A stretch of 64,000 bases of DNA from Azospirillum sp. (GTDB lineage: Bacteria > Pseudomonadota > Alphaproteobacteria > Azospirillales > Azospirillaceae). Shown one piece after another: positions 1 through 11,074 of this stretch; the first letter of the stretch is position 1; every line of letters starts with the position of its first letter. Location: NCBI GenBank assembly GCA_016124535.1, contig WGNK01000025.1:62001-126000 (forward strand), given 5' to 3'. The notes beneath the pieces were generated by a model that was not told where the DNA came from, ran no database searches, and saw only the letters and a list, made by a program, of their open reading frames with translations. The translations under genes were made by a program, and so were the position numbers.

Positions 1-1269
<1,269 letters not shown>

Positions 1270-1281
1270 TCGGGGACGGTC

Positions 1282-3939
1282 CTAAAGCCGGCCGTCCTTC
1301 ATCCACAGCCGGCGCCATTCGGGACCATTCCACAGCCGGGTATGGGCGTCACGGTCGGCCAGCCACAGGGAGCGGTAGCGCGATGCCCGGTGGAGCAGGT
1401 CGCGGGGTGCCCCGTCTTCGACGATTCGCCCGTTCTCAACCACCACCACCCGGTCGAACGTCGCGGTGTCCTCGACATCGTGGGTGATGAACAGAAGGGT
1501 TGCCCAATCCCAGCGCCGCTGCGCGCGGGCCAGCAGCTTGCGCCGGCTGCCGCGTTCCAGGCCGCGGAACGGCTCGTCGAGGATGACCAGACGGGTGTCC
1601 GGCCGCAACATCGCCCGCCCGAATCGGACCTTCTGCGCTTCGCCGCCGGAGACCAGGCGCCCCGCTTCGCCGAGCGGCGTCGCGTCGAGCCCGAGCCGAG
1701 CCTCGATGGCTTCGAGATCGGCCTCAGCGATCACGGCGTCCAGGCGTGGCGCCCCGATCAGGCCGTTGCCAAAAATCAGGTTGGCCGCCAAGGACCGGTT
1801 CCACAGCTGGACCTGCGGGTCGACCCAGGCGGTGGCCTGGCGCAGATCGGCCAGGGTCGCGCCCGCGAGCCGACGGCCGTCGACCCGGACCGTTCCGGTG
1901 CTCGGCCGGTGCCAACCCAGCAGCAGGCCGACCAGGCTGGTCTTGCCCGCCCCCGACGGTCCGACGATCGCGACATGTTCGCCCGCGGCGATCTCCAGGC
2001 TGACGCGGTCGAGCAGGGTGAGCCCGCCCAACCCCACCGTGACCTCCGCGATCGCGATCTCGACCCCGAGCGACGCCGAACCGGCGGCCGCCGCCGTCGG
2101 CGCCGGGCTCTCCGGGCTGCCCGGCTCATCGCCCTCGCCCGGAACGTCCTCATCGGGGGCGGTCAGCGGCTCGATCAGACGCAGCACGGCCCCCCGCATC
2201 AGCGGGTATTGCCGGGCCAGGACGAACAGGGCGTCGATCGTCATCGGCAATAGCGGCGCCAGGCAGAGCAGGACGATCGCTCCGCTCACCGGCAGCCCGG
2301 CCGCCAGATAGTCGCGCACCAGCAGTACCGCCATGACCATGCCGAAGCCGAAGGCACCGCCGGACAGCCAGACCCGAGCCGTGACCGCGCGCAGCCCGGA
2401 GCGCGCCCACTCCACCACCAGTTCCTCCTGTTCGGCGCGCAGGGCCGGTTCGGCGGCGTGATTGCGCAGCGGCACCAGGCCGATCAAGGCATCGTAATAG
2501 AAGCGGTCGAGTGCGCCGGCATAGATGCGCTGGCGCAACTCGTGCTGCTGGAGCCAGGGTTGCCCCATAACCGCAACACCAAGGCTGATCGCCAGGGTGG
2601 CGGCAACCAGCGGCAGCCCGTCGGGGTAGACCGCGACGATCCCGACCCCGGCGAACAGCAGCGACGCCAGCGTCCGCAGCCCGCCGGCGGCCAGCTTCGG
2701 CAGGTCGCGCAAATGGTGGAGCTCGAAGGCGCGCTGGCTGAGATCGGAAACCAGGCGGCTACGGAACCAGCCGTCGCCCAGGCGGCGCAGCTTTTCGTAA
2801 AGGGCCAGGCGCAGCCGGGTCTCCAGCCTGCGGCCGAGGAACCGTCCCGCCGCCGCCGCCGCGCCTTCCAGCGCCAGCAGCACCGCCACCAGCGCGGCCC
2901 AGGACGCCAGCGTGAGCGCCGCACCCGCGGTGCCGGCGGTGTCGAGCAAATGGCGCAGCACGAAAATCTCGGCAATGCCGGCGGCGGCGGCCAACCCCAC
3001 CGCCGCACCGATCATCGGCACCAGCGGCCAATCGCGGCCGAGCGTGGTCCAGACCAGCCGCTCGGGCCGCGGATGCTGCGACTCCAGCATCGCCCTCACC
3101 GCCGCAGCGGCCGGGGCGGCCGCGGTCTCGCGCCGGCCGGCAACGCTGACGATCACCGCGGCCTCGAAGATCAGCGAACCCGCCTCGCCGGCATCCGGGC
3201 GGACGCTCCAGAACCCCGGCGGGATCACCCGGTCTCCGGGAGGTCCGCCGGCCAGTTCCCGGCCGACCACCGCCGCAATCATCCGGCCGGCCTCTCTGCC
3301 CGCGCCAACCGCCCCGCCCCCGACCAGGCTGGCGACCAGACGGGTTGCGGCGTCCAGGGCGGCGAAGCCCCGCCAGCTCGGGTCGGCGGCGGCGGCGGCC
3401 AGCAGGTGCTGGCGTTCCGTCGCCGGAACCAGCAGTTGCGCCAGCCGCTGACCCAACGGCTCGACAAAGCTGTCGCTGCCGGCCCAGTCGCGCCAGGCCG
3501 CCGCCGCGATCGGCAGGCGATGGCGATAAAGCTCTGCCAGTAAGCGCCGGCGGGGCAGCCAGACCCGGCCGCGTGCCGGATCCATGATCTGCACCAAGGG
3601 GCCGTGGCAGCGCCAGATCACGATGAAATGGGTAAAACCATTGGCCAGCGCCACCACGGCCAGGGCCGGCAGGGTCGAAAACTCGGGCAGGTACAGGTGG
3701 TCGGGTGGCAGCATGACCTGCTCGGCCTCAAGGCCAAGCTGCTGGGCGAGTTCCTCCAGGGCCGAAATCGAAGTGCCGTCGACATCGGTCCGGCAGGCGT
3801 CGCGCAGCCGCGCGTAATCCGCCTCGATGCCGAAGCCGTCGAGCAGCGCCTTCAGCGCCGCCGGCCCGCAGTCCATCGCCGAGGTCTGGACGACCTCGGG
3901 AACCAGCCAGCGGCGCCGGATACCGTCGCGTCCGATCAT
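1282..3939 (-). CDS. C39-peptidase bacteriocin-type ABC exporter (885 aa)
   Basis: Inner-membrane exporter that should cleave a double-glycine-type leader and export the peptide using ATP. The N-terminal peptidase C39 domain has Cys24 in MDCGPAAL, His104 in GFTHFIVIW and Asp120 in IMDP, so the triad looks complete. A region of about 200 residues follows before the membrane domain (about 325-600). The nucleotide-binding domain has Walker A GPSGAGKT ending near residue 667, signature VSGGEAQ near 760, Walker B LVILDEP near 786 and a THD switch near 820. I chose the ATG at 3939 because it overlaps the upstream HlyD-like stop as ATGA, although the frame stays open 36 codons further upstream. The family is usually about 700 aa, so this one is long. 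No leader-bearing substrate gene was seen nearby. Confidence 0.9.
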   Translation of the reverse strand: MIGRDGIRRRWLVPEVVQTSAMDCGPAALKALLDGFGIEADYARLRDACRTDVDGTSISALEELAQQLGLEAEQVMLPPDHLYLPEFSTLPALAVVALANGFTHFIVIWRCHGPLVQIMDPARGRVWLPRRRLLAELYRHRLPIAAAAWRDWAGSDSFVEPLGQRLAQLLVPATERQHLLAAAAADPSWRGFAALDAATRLVASLVGGGAVGAGREAGRMIAAVVGRELAGGPPGDRVIPPGFWSVRPDAGEAGSLIFEAAVIVSVAGRRETAAAPAAAAVRAMLESQHPRPERLVWTTLGRDWPLVPMIGAAVGLAAAAGIAEIFVLRHLLDTAGTAGAALTLASWAALVAVLLALEGAAAAAGRFLGRRLETRLRLALYEKLRRLGDGWFRSRLVSDLSQRAFELHHLRDLPKLAAGGLRTLASLLFAGVGIVAVYPDGLPLVAATLAISLGVAVMGQPWLQQHELRQRIYAGALDRFYYDALIGLVPLRNHAAEPALRAEQEELVVEWARSGLRAVTARVWLSGGAFGFGMVMAVLLVRDYLAAGLPVSGAIVLLCLAPLLPMTIDALFVLARQYPLMRGAVLRLIEPLTAPDEDVPGEGDEPGSPESPAPTAAAAGSASLGVEIAIAEVTVGLGGLTLLDRVSLEIAAGEHVAIVGPSGAGKTSLVGLLLGWHRPSTGTVRVDGRRLAGATLADLRQATAWVDPQVQLWNRSLAANLIFGNGLIGAPRLDAVIAEADLEAIEARLGLDATPLGEAGRLVSGGEAQKVRFGRAMLRPDTRLVILDEPFRGLERGSRRKLLARAQRRWDWATLLFITHDVEDTATFDRVVVVENGRIVEDGAPRDLLHRASRYRSLWLADRDAHTRLWNGPEWRRLWMKDGRL

Positions 3940-4466
3940 GGTGTACCGACCGTCGCCCCGGCGCCGCTCGCCGGTTGGCCGAGCACGCGGGCCAGCGGCG
4001 ACTGCAGGGCGGTCTGAACCCGCACCGCGACCGGCCGTCCGCTCCATTGGCCGAGGTCGCGGTCGCTCGCCACCTCGATCCGCACCCCCTGCGCGTCGTC
4101 ATAGTCGGGACCCGCCACGGTTCCGGTCAGCGCCAGCGGCCGGTTATCGTCGTCGGCGATCTGCAGCCGGGCCAGCTGTCCGGTGCGGATACGGGCGATC
4201 TGGGCCGGGGTAAACCGCGCCCTGATCTCCCACAGCCGCGCCGTGTCGAAGCGGGTCGCGCCGCCGGACGGCTCGAGCACCGCGCCCAGGTGCGAGGTGC
4301 CGGACAGCCGTGCCGCGATCGCCAGGTCATAGCCGGGCAGAGAGGGCGTGGTGAACCAGGCCAGCCAGACCAGACCCAGCAGCACCGCAAGGCCCGACAC
4401 GATTCGCGGCCGCACCGCCAGGTCTTCCGACAGCGCGCGGGTGGTCCTGGAAAACGCCTTCGCCAT
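3936..4466 (-). CDS. Short HlyD-like membrane fusion protein (176 aa)
   Basis: Probable periplasmic adaptor for the C39-ABC exporter, with which it overlaps by 4 bp (ATGA). One transmembrane helix (about residues 18-36) is followed by a beta-rich segment resembling the barrel part of HlyD/AcrA adaptors (DTARLWEIRARFTPAQI, then LARLQIADDDNRPLALTG). Adaptors of type I secretion are normally 350-450 aa with a lipoyl domain and a long coiled coil; neither is visible here. The ATG at 4466 is preceded by GGCGAGG. An in-frame ATG at 4532 would add 22 residues. Family assignment rests on the partner gene and the barrel-like segment, so it is moderate. Confidence 0.6.
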   Translation of the reverse strand: MAKAFSRTTRALSEDLAVRPRIVSGLAVLLGLVWLAWFTTPSLPGYDLAIAARLSGTSHLGAVLEPSGGATRFDTARLWEIRARFTPAQIARIRTGQLARLQIADDDNRPLALTGTVAGPDYDDAQGVRIEVASDRDLGQWSGRPVAVRVQTALQSPLARVLGQPASGAGATVGTP

Positions 4467-4620
4467 CGCCTCGCCGCCGTCAAGAGCCGGGAGGGTGCGG
4501 CGGCAGGCCGCGCCCGCCACCGAACCAATCATACCCGGCGGACCACGGCAAATCCTTTCCTCGACCGGTATGACCGCCGGCGGCCCGGTGTCAGGCAGGC
4601 CCGGTCTGTCAAGCCGGCCG

Positions 4621-5658
4621 TCAGGGCGGGGGCAGGGTCCGCCGGGGCTCGGCCGGTCCCAGCCACAGCGGCATCGCCAGGCTGAGGAAGCAGATGCGCA
4701 GCAGATGGTGGGCGGCGACGAAAGCCGGGTCGAACCCGAGCGCAAGCGCGATCGCGGCCATTGCCTCGACGCCGCCCGGCGCCAGCACGATCAGCGCCTG
4801 GGCATAGGCCATGCCGGTGAACAGGCTGAGACCGAGCGCAAACAGCGCGGCAATCGCGATGGCAAGTGCCACGGCGGCCGCCGCGACCGGCAGCAGCCGG
4901 CGCAGGTCGCCAAGCGAACTGCCGGCGAAGCGCAGACCGATCACCACGCCGGTCACGACATAGACCGGCGTGGTGATCGCGTGGGGAACCAGGCCGTGGG
5001 CCAGGCCGGAGCCATGGGCGATCGCGCTGGTCACCATGCCGGCCATGAGACAGCTGGCCGGTACCTTGAACCAGCTGCCCACGACACCGATCGGGAAGGC
5101 AACCGCGAACAACGCCACGGTCTGCGCCAGAGTCAGCGTCACCGGCACCCCATCCGCCGGCAGCCCGCCCAGGTGAAGCAGCGGCGGCAGCATCGCCGTA
5201 ATCACCAGCAGGCGCGAACTCTGCAGGATCATGATCTTGCCGATATCGCCACGGCCGTCGAGGGCCAGTGACAGGGTATAGTTGAAGGCACCCGGCGAAC
5301 TCGCGAGCTTGGCGGTGGCGCGGTCCAGCGCGCCATAGCGGACGAGCAGCCGGCTGGACGACCACATGATCGCCGAACAGCTGACGATCACCGCAAGCAG
5401 GCTCGGCGTCCAGCCGAGCAGCCGGTCGAGGATGCCGCCATCGACGCCCGAACCGATCGACAGCCCGATCACGGCAAACCCGGCGTCGCGCAGCCGGGGC
5501 GCCAGCGTGGCCCTGAAACCGAGCACGCCGGCGATCGTGACCAGGATGGTCGCCCCAACCAGCCAGGGCGCCGGCAGCCCGACAACCGCGGCGGCCAGAC
5601 CGCCGACCGCCCCGATCGCCAAGGCGCCGACCGCCGGGAAAATCCCCTTGAGCTGCAT
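4621..5658 (-). CDS. AbrB-family integral membrane protein (345 aa)
   Basis: Polytopic membrane protein of the duplicated AbrB type (named after E. coli membrane AbrB, not the DNA-binding AbrB). About ten hydrophobic helices form two similar halves, each opening with a GA(L/I)xxGxxGG-like or GVVIGLRFAGSSL-like segment. The GxxPAPWLVGATI stretch near residues 28-40 is characteristic. Family function is unresolved; transport or ammonia-related roles have been suggested. The start has GGGGA upstream. It is divergent from the DASS carrier, so the two could share the roughly 290-bp spacer for control. It lies 154 bp upstream of the HlyD-like gene on the same strand, but no functional link is evident. 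Confidence 0.85.
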   Translation of the reverse strand: MQLKGIFPAVGALAIGAVGGLAAAVVGLPAPWLVGATILVTIAGVLGFRATLAPRLRDAGFAVIGLSIGSGVDGGILDRLLGWTPSLLAVIVSCSAIMWSSSRLLVRYGALDRATAKLASSPGAFNYTLSLALDGRGDIGKIMILQSSRLLVITAMLPPLLHLGGLPADGVPVTLTLAQTVALFAVAFPIGVVGSWFKVPASCLMAGMVTSAIAHGSGLAHGLVPHAITTPVYVVTGVVIGLRFAGSSLGDLRRLLPVAAAAVALAIAIAALFALGLSLFTGMAYAQALIVLAPGGVEAMAAIALALGFDPAFVAAHHLLRICFLSLAMPLWLGPAEPRRTLPPP

Positions 5659-5949
5659 TTTGTCCCCATCCCCTCGCCGGGCGCCTGGCCGGGGTTACGC
5701 CGCTACCCGCCTCTTCTCCTCCGGCTCCGACGCTGATGTAGAGGTCGAACCCTCCGACCACCAGCGACCGCCGACGGGCCGGCGCCGAAAATGGCCGACT
5801 CCTGCGTTTGCGCGCCGAGCATGGCACCCACCCGGACTCCCGGACGCTTCACGGTTGCCGTCGCCCGCGGGGCTACCGTAGAGCTGCGGATGACGCGAAG
5901 CTTCGTCAGCGAAACACTCCCCCTGCTCCCCCGGCTCGGTCCCCCGCCC

Positions 5950-7320
5950 ATGTCCCTCCGCCTGTCCCCGCCACGCCTGCTGGCGATCGCAGCCCTGATC
6001 ACGTCGCTGATTATTCTGGCCTTTCCGCCCCTCGCGGCCGGAGAATCGCACGCCCTGGCGCTGACGGTCGCCGCGATCGGTCTGTGGGCGACCGGCGCCG
6101 TTCCCGAATACCTCACGGCGCTGGCGTTTTTTACCGCCGCCATGCTGTTCAAGGTGGCACCCGCCGGGGTGATCTTCAGCGGCTTCGAGTCGGCGGCGCT
6201 GTGGCTGATCTTCGGCGGGCTGGTGATGGGGGTGGCGGTCAAATCGACCGGTCTGGGCGAGCGCATCGCGGCGCGCCTCGCCCGCCTGTTCGGAACCAGC
6301 TATTGCGGGGTGATCGCCGGCGTCACCCTGGTCGGGGTGGCGCTCGGCTTCGTGATGCCGTCCTCGATGGGCCGTACCATCCTGCTGATGCCGATCGCGC
6401 TCAGCCTGGCCGACCGCTTCGGCTTTGCCCCGGGCAGCCGCGGCCGGACCGGGGTGGTCCTGGCGGCAGCATTCGGCTGCCACATTCCGACCTTTGCCGT
6501 GCTGCCGGCCAATGTCCCCAATGTCATCCTGATCGGCGCGTCGGAGACGCTGTACGGCTGGGCCCCCAGCTATGGCAGCTATCTGCTGCTGCATTTCCCG
6601 GTGCTGGGACTGCTGAAGACGGCGGTGATGGTGCCGTTGATCGTCTGGCTGTGGCCGGATCGGCCGAGACCGGCCGCAGCGGTCGCGCCGGGACCGATGC
6701 GCGGCGAGGAGCGCTGGCTGGCCTGGCTGCTGGCCGCGGCGCTGGCGCTGTGGGCCAGCGACTTCCTGCACCATATCAGCCCGGCCTGGATCGGCATGGC
6801 GGCGGCTTTGGTCCTGCTGTGGCCGGGGATCGGCCTGGTCGGACGTAAAGCATTCAGCGAACAGATCAATTACGGCTCCCTGTTCTACGTCGCCGGGATC
6901 ATGGGGCTGGGCGCACTGGTCGACCACTCGGGCCTGGGGGCCCGCCTGGCCGCGGCGATCCTGGAGGTGCTGCCGCTTGCCCCCGGCCACCCGGCGACCA
7001 ATTTCGCCAGCCTGGCGACGCTCAGCACCTCGGTCGGCCTGATCACCACCCTGCCCGGCGTGCCGGCGGTGCTGACGCCGCTGGCCGGCGAGATGGCACG
7101 CGCCGCCGACCTGCCGGTCCAATCCGTGCTGATGACCCAGGTGCTCGGCTTCTCCAACCCCTTGCTGCCCTACCTGTCGGCGCCCCTGGTGGTGGCGATG
7201 CAGCTCGGCGCCGAACGCCTGGGCCCGGCACAGACGCTGTGTGCGATCCTGGCGATTTTGACGATCGTCTTGCTGTTGCCGCTGGATTTTTTGTGGTGGC
7301 AACTGCTCGGCTGGCTGTGA
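5950..7320 (+). CDS. SLC13/DASS family anion transporter (456 aa)
   Basis: Inner-membrane carrier of the divalent anion:sodium symporter superfamily, expected to move dicarboxylates, sulfate or related anions. Eleven or so hydrophobic helices span the protein. The family's paired helical hairpins are visible around VMPSSMGRTILLMPIALS (about residue 136) and again near LSTSVGLITTLPGVPAVLT (about 358), the positions where SNT-type motifs sit. The frame is open from 5791. I prefer the ATG at 5950, just before the first hydrophobic helix, although it lacks a clear Shine-Dalgarno; an ATG at 5890 is an alternative. The substrate cannot be deduced from sequence. Confidence 0.85.
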   Translation: MSLRLSPPRLLAIAALITSLIILAFPPLAAGESHALALTVAAIGLWATGAVPEYLTALAFFTAAMLFKVAPAGVIFSGFESAALWLIFGGLVMGVAVKSTGLGERIAARLARLFGTSYCGVIAGVTLVGVALGFVMPSSMGRTILLMPIALSLADRFGFAPGSRGRTGVVLAAAFGCHIPTFAVLPANVPNVILIGASETLYGWAPSYGSYLLLHFPVLGLLKTAVMVPLIVWLWPDRPRPAAAVAPGPMRGEERWLAWLLAAALALWASDFLHHISPAWIGMAAALVLLWPGIGLVGRKAFSEQINYGSLFYVAGIMGLGALVDHSGLGARLAAAILEVLPLAPGHPATNFASLATLSTSVGLITTLPGVPAVLTPLAGEMARAADLPVQSVLMTQVLGFSNPLLPYLSAPLVVAMQLGAERLGPAQTLCAILAILTIVLLLPLDFLWWQLLGWL

Positions 7321-7608
7321 GGTTGTTGTCCTGGCGGCAGCATCGCGGCCTGCGGCAAATTTCCGCGGTCTCTTAACCAACTTTAAAGCAAGACTCCCCC
7401 GACGCCCGGCCCGGGATCAATCTCGTCGTGGTATTCACTGATATTTATACTTCTAAGTCTTGCGCAGGACCACATGATCCGTTTCCACTACCCAAACGTA
7501 TTAATCGGAAAGGTGCTGGGATTTGTCGACACGTCGAGGGATGGTTAAGAACCCGAGACGACCGCCCACCAGCAGGATTTCCCAAACGTCATTGGAGGAA
7601 ACACGGTC

Positions 7609-9288
7609 ATGCTTGGGAATGTGAAAATCTCCGGCCGTCTGATGATGATCGTCGCGACCGCGGTCATCGGCATGACGGCGACCGCCGTTTTCGGTTTGAT
7701 CAACCAGCGGGATAGCCTGCTCGTTGATCGAGCGACCATGGTCCGCAGCATTGTCCAGACCGCCGACAGTGTCGCCAATGACTTCCACAAACGCGCCAGT
7801 GCCGGCGAAATGAGCGACGAAGAGGCCCGGCGCCGGGCCTTGGCGACGATCGGGGCGATGCGCTACGGCAACGGCGATTACGTTTTCGTGTTCGACGAGA
7901 AGGGTATGACCCTGGCCCATGCCGCGGCCAGTCTGGTCGGCACCAGTCTGTTCGACCGGCGCACGCCGGACGGCCGCTACTTCATCCGCGAGATGATCGA
8001 TGCGGCAAAGGCGGGCGGCGGCTTCGTGTCCTACCTGTTTCCCCGGAGCGGCGGCTCGGTCGCCGAACCGAAGGTGAGTTACCAGCTGCTGTTCAAACCC
8101 TGGGGCTGGATGATCGGCTCCGGCATCTACGTCGATGACGTCGACGCGCTGTTCTGGCACGAAGCGCAATCAACCGGCGCAATAGCGCTGGTCCTGATCC
8201 TGCTGGTCGCCGCAATGGCGTTCGTCATCGGCCGGTCAATCAGTCGGCCCCTGGCCTCGATCACCGGCGCCATGACCCGGCTGGCCGGCGGCGACCGCTC
8301 GGTTGCGATCGAATACGCCGATCGGCGGGACGAAATCGGTAGCCTGGCAAAGGCACTGACCACGTTCAAGGCCAATGCGGATGAGATGGAGCGCTTGCGC
8401 CAGCAGCAGGAAGAGATGAAGCGGCAAGCCGAAGTGGAACGCCGCCGCGCCATGCTGCAGCTGGCCGATCACTTCGATTCCGAAGTCGGCGCGATCGTTC
8501 ATGGCGTCGGCAACGCTGCGACCAAGCTGAAAGGAGCCTCCGCCGAGATGACCGGGATCGCCGAGCGAACCGGGCACAGTTCGACGGTGGTCGCAGCCGG
8601 TTCCGAGGAAGCCAGCGCCAATGTCTCGACGGTTGCTGCGGCAACCGAACAGCTGACCAGTTCGATCAGCGAAATCAGTCGTCAGGTCAGTCAGGCCAGC
8701 CAAGTCGCACAGAAGGCCAGCAGCGATGCCGCCAGCGCCCGCGCCACCGTCAACGGTCTGGCCGAGGCTGCCCAAAAGATCGGTGACGTGGTCAAGCTGA
8801 TTTCCAGCATCGCCTCACAGACCAATCTGCTGGCACTCAACGCCACCATCGAGGCGGCCCGCGCCGGCGATGCCGGCAAGGGCTTCGCGGTGGTCGCGGG
8901 CGAGGTCAAGTCGCTGGCAACCCAGACTGCCAAAGCGACCGACGATATCACCCAGCAGATCGCCAGTATCCAGGAGGCCTCGGCCAACGCGGTGACCGCA
9001 ATTGCCGGCATCGGCACGATCATCGAGCAGATTAACCAGACATCGGCGATGATCGCCGCGGCGGTCGAAGAACAGGGCGCGGCGACCCGCGAAATCGCCC
9101 GCAACGTCGAGCAGGCGGCAGCCGGCACCCAGCAGGTTTCGTCGAACATCACCGATGTCCGCGATGGCGCGATCTCGACGGGCGAGGCGGCCAAGGAGGT
9201 GCTCGGGGCATCGGGCGACCTCTCGGCGCAGGTCGATCGGCTGCGCGGCCAAGTCGGCGAATTCCTGTCGAGGATCCGAGCCGCGTGA
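7609..9288 (+). CDS. Methyl-accepting chemotaxis protein with Cache sensor (559 aa)
   Basis: Membrane chemoreceptor feeding a CheA/CheW array. Layout: TM1 (about 9-30); periplasmic single-Cache domain (about 35-185) with the [14 protein letters not shown] signature; TM2 (about 188-208); HAMP (about 210-262); a coiled coil; and a methyl-accepting signalling domain whose hairpin tip reads [18 protein letters not shown] near residue 405. The tip ends [23 protein letters not shown], diagnostic of MCPs. GGAGG (7594-7598) sits 10 bp before the ATG and fixes the start. No C-terminal CheR/CheB tether is visible. The gene stands alone, 32 kb from the che operon. Single-Cache receptors often bind small organic acids; the ligand here is unknown. 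Confidence 0.95.
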   Translation: MLGNVKISGRLMMIVATAVIGMTATAVFGLINQRDSLLVDRATMVRSIVQTADSVANDFHKRASAGEMSDEEARRRALATIGAMRYGNGDYVFVFDEKGMTLAHAAASLVGTSLFDRRTPDGRYFIREMIDAAKAGGGFVSYLFPRSGGSVAEPKVSYQLLFKPWGWMIGSGIYVDDVDALFWHEAQSTGAIALVLILLVAAMAFVIGRSISRPLASITGAMTRLAGGDRSVAIEYADRRDEIGSLAKALTTFKANADEMERLRQQQEEMKRQAEVERRRAMLQLADHFDSEVGAIVHGVGNAATKLKGASAEMTGIAERTGHSSTVVAAGSEEASANVSTVAAATEQLTSSISEISRQVSQASQVAQKASSDAASARATVNGLAEAAQKIGDVVKLISSIASQTNLLALNATIEAARAGDAGKGFAVVAGEVKSLATQTAKATDDITQQIASIQEASANAVTAIAGIGTIIEQINQTSAMIAAAVEEQGAATREIARNVEQAAAGTQQVSSNITDVRDGAISTGEAAKEVLGASGDLSAQVDRLRGQVGEFLSRIRAA

Positions 9289-9643
9289 AAATCCGCACCC
9301 GTCGCCGGGCTCGGGCGGCGCGACCTCAGGCCACCGGTGGCGCGGTGCGGCCTCAAGCCGCGGCCCGTGAGGCGGAGTGCGGGGCACGGCACGGTGCGGC
9401 ACCATAGCGCAGCACGGCGAAATCGAGTATTTACCGGTGCTCGCTACCTTGTGTTGGAACTCTGGGTCCGGTACCGCGCTCGCCACGACCGGCGGCGAGC
9501 CGCACTTCAGAGCTAACGGCCGGGGAGCGATGCGTTTTCCGGCTGCATCCGGCCGCCAAAGCGATTAGGCTGAGGGTACGGCCGACCGTCCACGGGTGGC
9601 ACAACCACCCGGCGCCAGTAGAAGTCAACGGGAGCGAGACACC
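9289..9643 (+). other. Gene-free GC-rich spacer
   Basis: This stretch between the chemoreceptor and the FlaF-like gene holds several short overlapping dyads built from GCGGC/CACGG words (about 9300-9415), such as the repeated GGCACGGTGCGGCACC. No T-run follows, so none is a clear intrinsic terminator. I see no convincing reading frame on either strand. Confidence 0.4.
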
Positions 9644-10012
9644 ATGACGACGTCCGAATCGGGCACCGACAGCGAATTGACGCCAATCGAACAGGTCGCC
9701 TTTCCCTTTCTCGAGGCAGCGGTCTGCATAGATGCCGCCAAGCAGCACCCGGAAAATCGGGATGCCTTGATTGCGATGCTCGATCGCAACGTTTCGCTGT
9801 GGATGTTTCTGCGAAGCTACGTGGAAATGAACCACGATGTCTTGTCCGAAGACATCCGCAAATTCCTGGTCCAGATCAGCGATTTCATGATGAAGTCGGC
9901 GATCGTGCTGCAGGATCAGCCCGACGACGATCTGGTTCAGAAGATTATCGAGATGAACCTGAACATGTCGGAAATCATCCTGAAAAGCGGTATCCCGATC
10001 CCCACGCCGTAA
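9644..10012 (+). CDS. FlaF-like flagellar biosynthesis regulator (122 aa)
   Basis: Small, predicted all-helical soluble protein. The central pattern, LDRNVSLWMFLRSYVE followed by SEDIRKFLVQISDFMMKSA and a final helix around EMNLNMSEIIL, matches the layout of alphaproteobacterial FlaF (N-R-LW..., then L...I..LS.WV..., then a last I..N..I.EGL), and 122 aa is the usual FlaF length. FlaF assists flagellin synthesis or export. The ATG at 9644 has GGGAGCGAG upstream at normal distance. No flagellin or flbT gene lies beside it, which is unusual because flaF is typically next to them. The call is from pattern memory, so a search is needed to confirm it. Confidence 0.5.
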   Translation: MTTSESGTDSELTPIEQVAFPFLEAAVCIDAAKQHPENRDALIAMLDRNVSLWMFLRSYVEMNHDVLSEDIRKFLVQISDFMMKSAIVLQDQPDDDLVQKIIEMNLNMSEIILKSGIPIPTP

Positions 10013-10098
10013 TCCGAACCGCTTGATCATCCGCCCCGTGCGCGTGCTTGCGCTCGGCCACGTGCCAGGGCACAGTGGCGCCAGCCGTTCGGTTGGAC

Positions 10099-10174
10099 GG
10101 GCCTGTAGTTCAGGGGTCAGAACGCGCCGCTCATAACGGTGTTGTCGCAGGTTCGAATCCTGCCGGGCCCACCA
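10099..10174 (+). tRNA. tRNA with CAT anticodon, probably Ile2 (lysidine type)
   Basis: A complete 76-nt cloverleaf with encoded CCA. Acceptor 10099-10105 pairs with 10164-10170 (one G-U). The D arm is GTTC/GAAC, anticodon stem CGCCG/CGGTG encloses CTCATAA (anticodon CAT at 10132-10134), and the T arm is GCAGG-TTCGAAT-CCTGC. The 1:72 pair is G-C, which excludes the initiator. The C4:G69 and C5:G68 pairs fit tRNA-Ile2 better than elongator Met, so the CAT anticodon is probably lysidine-modified to read ATA. Elongator Met remains possible. Confidence 0.96.
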
Positions 10175-10246
10175 CCGACCGCGTCCACCCCGCCGACCGC
10201 GTCCGCCCCGCCGACCGCGTCCGCCCCGCCGACCGCGTCCGCCCCG
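10175..10246. repeat. Four 18-bp tandem repeats abutting the tRNA
   Basis: Four consecutive copies of an 18-bp unit (CCGACCGCGTCCGCCCCG) begin at the base directly after the tRNA CCA. Copy 1 (10175-10192) differs at one base; copies 2-4 (10193-10246) are identical. No gene is supported across it. The rest of the spacer to 10473 shows no further structure I can support. Confidence 0.9.
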
Positions 10247-10473
10247 CCGGCGCACCACCCTGGACCCCACCACACCGCGCGACCGGGCGGCGGCTTCGGA
10301 AATCCCCGGGCGTCGTTCGAAAATACTGCACGCGGCGGGCATGCCCGGAAGGCCGGACCGCGCGGAACGTTGCGCGTTCGCCCCATGACATTTGCTAGCC
10401 CTGGGCTAAGATGCCGGGGCCGGGGAACGCCGACGGCGCCTCCGGTCGTTCCTGCTGCAAAGGAGTCCTCGCC

Positions 10474-11046
10474 ATGCCCCAACCGGACCACGTCATGGCC
10501 CTGCCGGTGCCGGAACCGGCCACGCTCGAGCCCGACCTCCAGAAATATTTCGCCAAGTGCACGGAGAAACTGGGCCTGATCCCCAATGTCCTTCGCGCCT
10601 ACAGCCTGCGCCCCAACAAGCTGCGCAATTTTATGGCGCTTTACAACGAGCTGATGCTGGGCGACAGCGGCCTCAGCAAGCTGGAGCGCGAAATGATCGC
10701 CGTGGTGGTATCTTCGGTCAATCATTGCTACTACTGTTTGGTTGCCCATGGTCAGGCGGTGCGTCAATTGTCGGGCGACCCGGAATTGGGCGAGATGCTG
10801 GCGATGAACTACCGGGTGGCGGAGTTGACCCCGCGCCAGCGGACGATGCTCGATTTTGCCGCCAAATTGACCGAGAGTCCGCAGCTGTCCTCTGCGGACG
10901 ATCGCGCCCGGCTGAAAGACGCCGGCTTTTCCGACCAGGACATCTTCGACATCGCCGACGTGGTCGGCTTTTTCAACATGTCGAACCGGGTCGCCTCGGC
11001 GGTGGACATGATGCCCAACCGCGACTATCACGCGATGAATCGCTGA
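10474..11046 (+). CDS. Peroxidase-related enzyme, AhpD/carboxymuconolactone decarboxylase fold (190 aa)
   Basis: Small all-helical oxidoreductase of the AhpD-like family. The active-site signature is present as NHCYYCLVAHG (about residues 86-96): two cysteines spaced CxxC with a following His, and an upstream acidic residue in KLEREMIAVVVSS. These residues support thiol-based peroxide reduction, as in the group of uncharacterised peroxidase-related proteins of about 190 aa. AAAGGAG (10459-10465) precedes the ATG at 10474 and decides this start over an upstream in-frame codon. It may be read through into sppA, 28 bp downstream. Its reductant and physiological substrate are unknown. Confidence 0.88.
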   Translation: MPQPDHVMALPVPEPATLEPDLQKYFAKCTEKLGLIPNVLRAYSLRPNKLRNFMALYNELMLGDSGLSKLEREMIAVVVSSVNHCYYCLVAHGQAVRQLSGDPELGEMLAMNYRVAELTPRQRTMLDFAAKLTESPQLSSADDRARLKDAGFSDQDIFDIADVVGFFNMSNRVASAVDMMPNRDYHAMNR

Positions 11047-11074
11047 GCCCGCCTCCACCTTGAAAGTTTCGCCG

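Noticed and set aside
1273..1297. Terminator between purF and the ABC gene
   Set aside because: GGACGG/CCGTCC stem is only 6 bp with a long loop and no T-run, and it overlaps the coding end of the ABC gene.
10175..10246. CRISPR-like array after the tRNA
   Set aside because: The 18-bp units are directly adjacent with no spacers, so this is a tandem repeat, not CRISPR.
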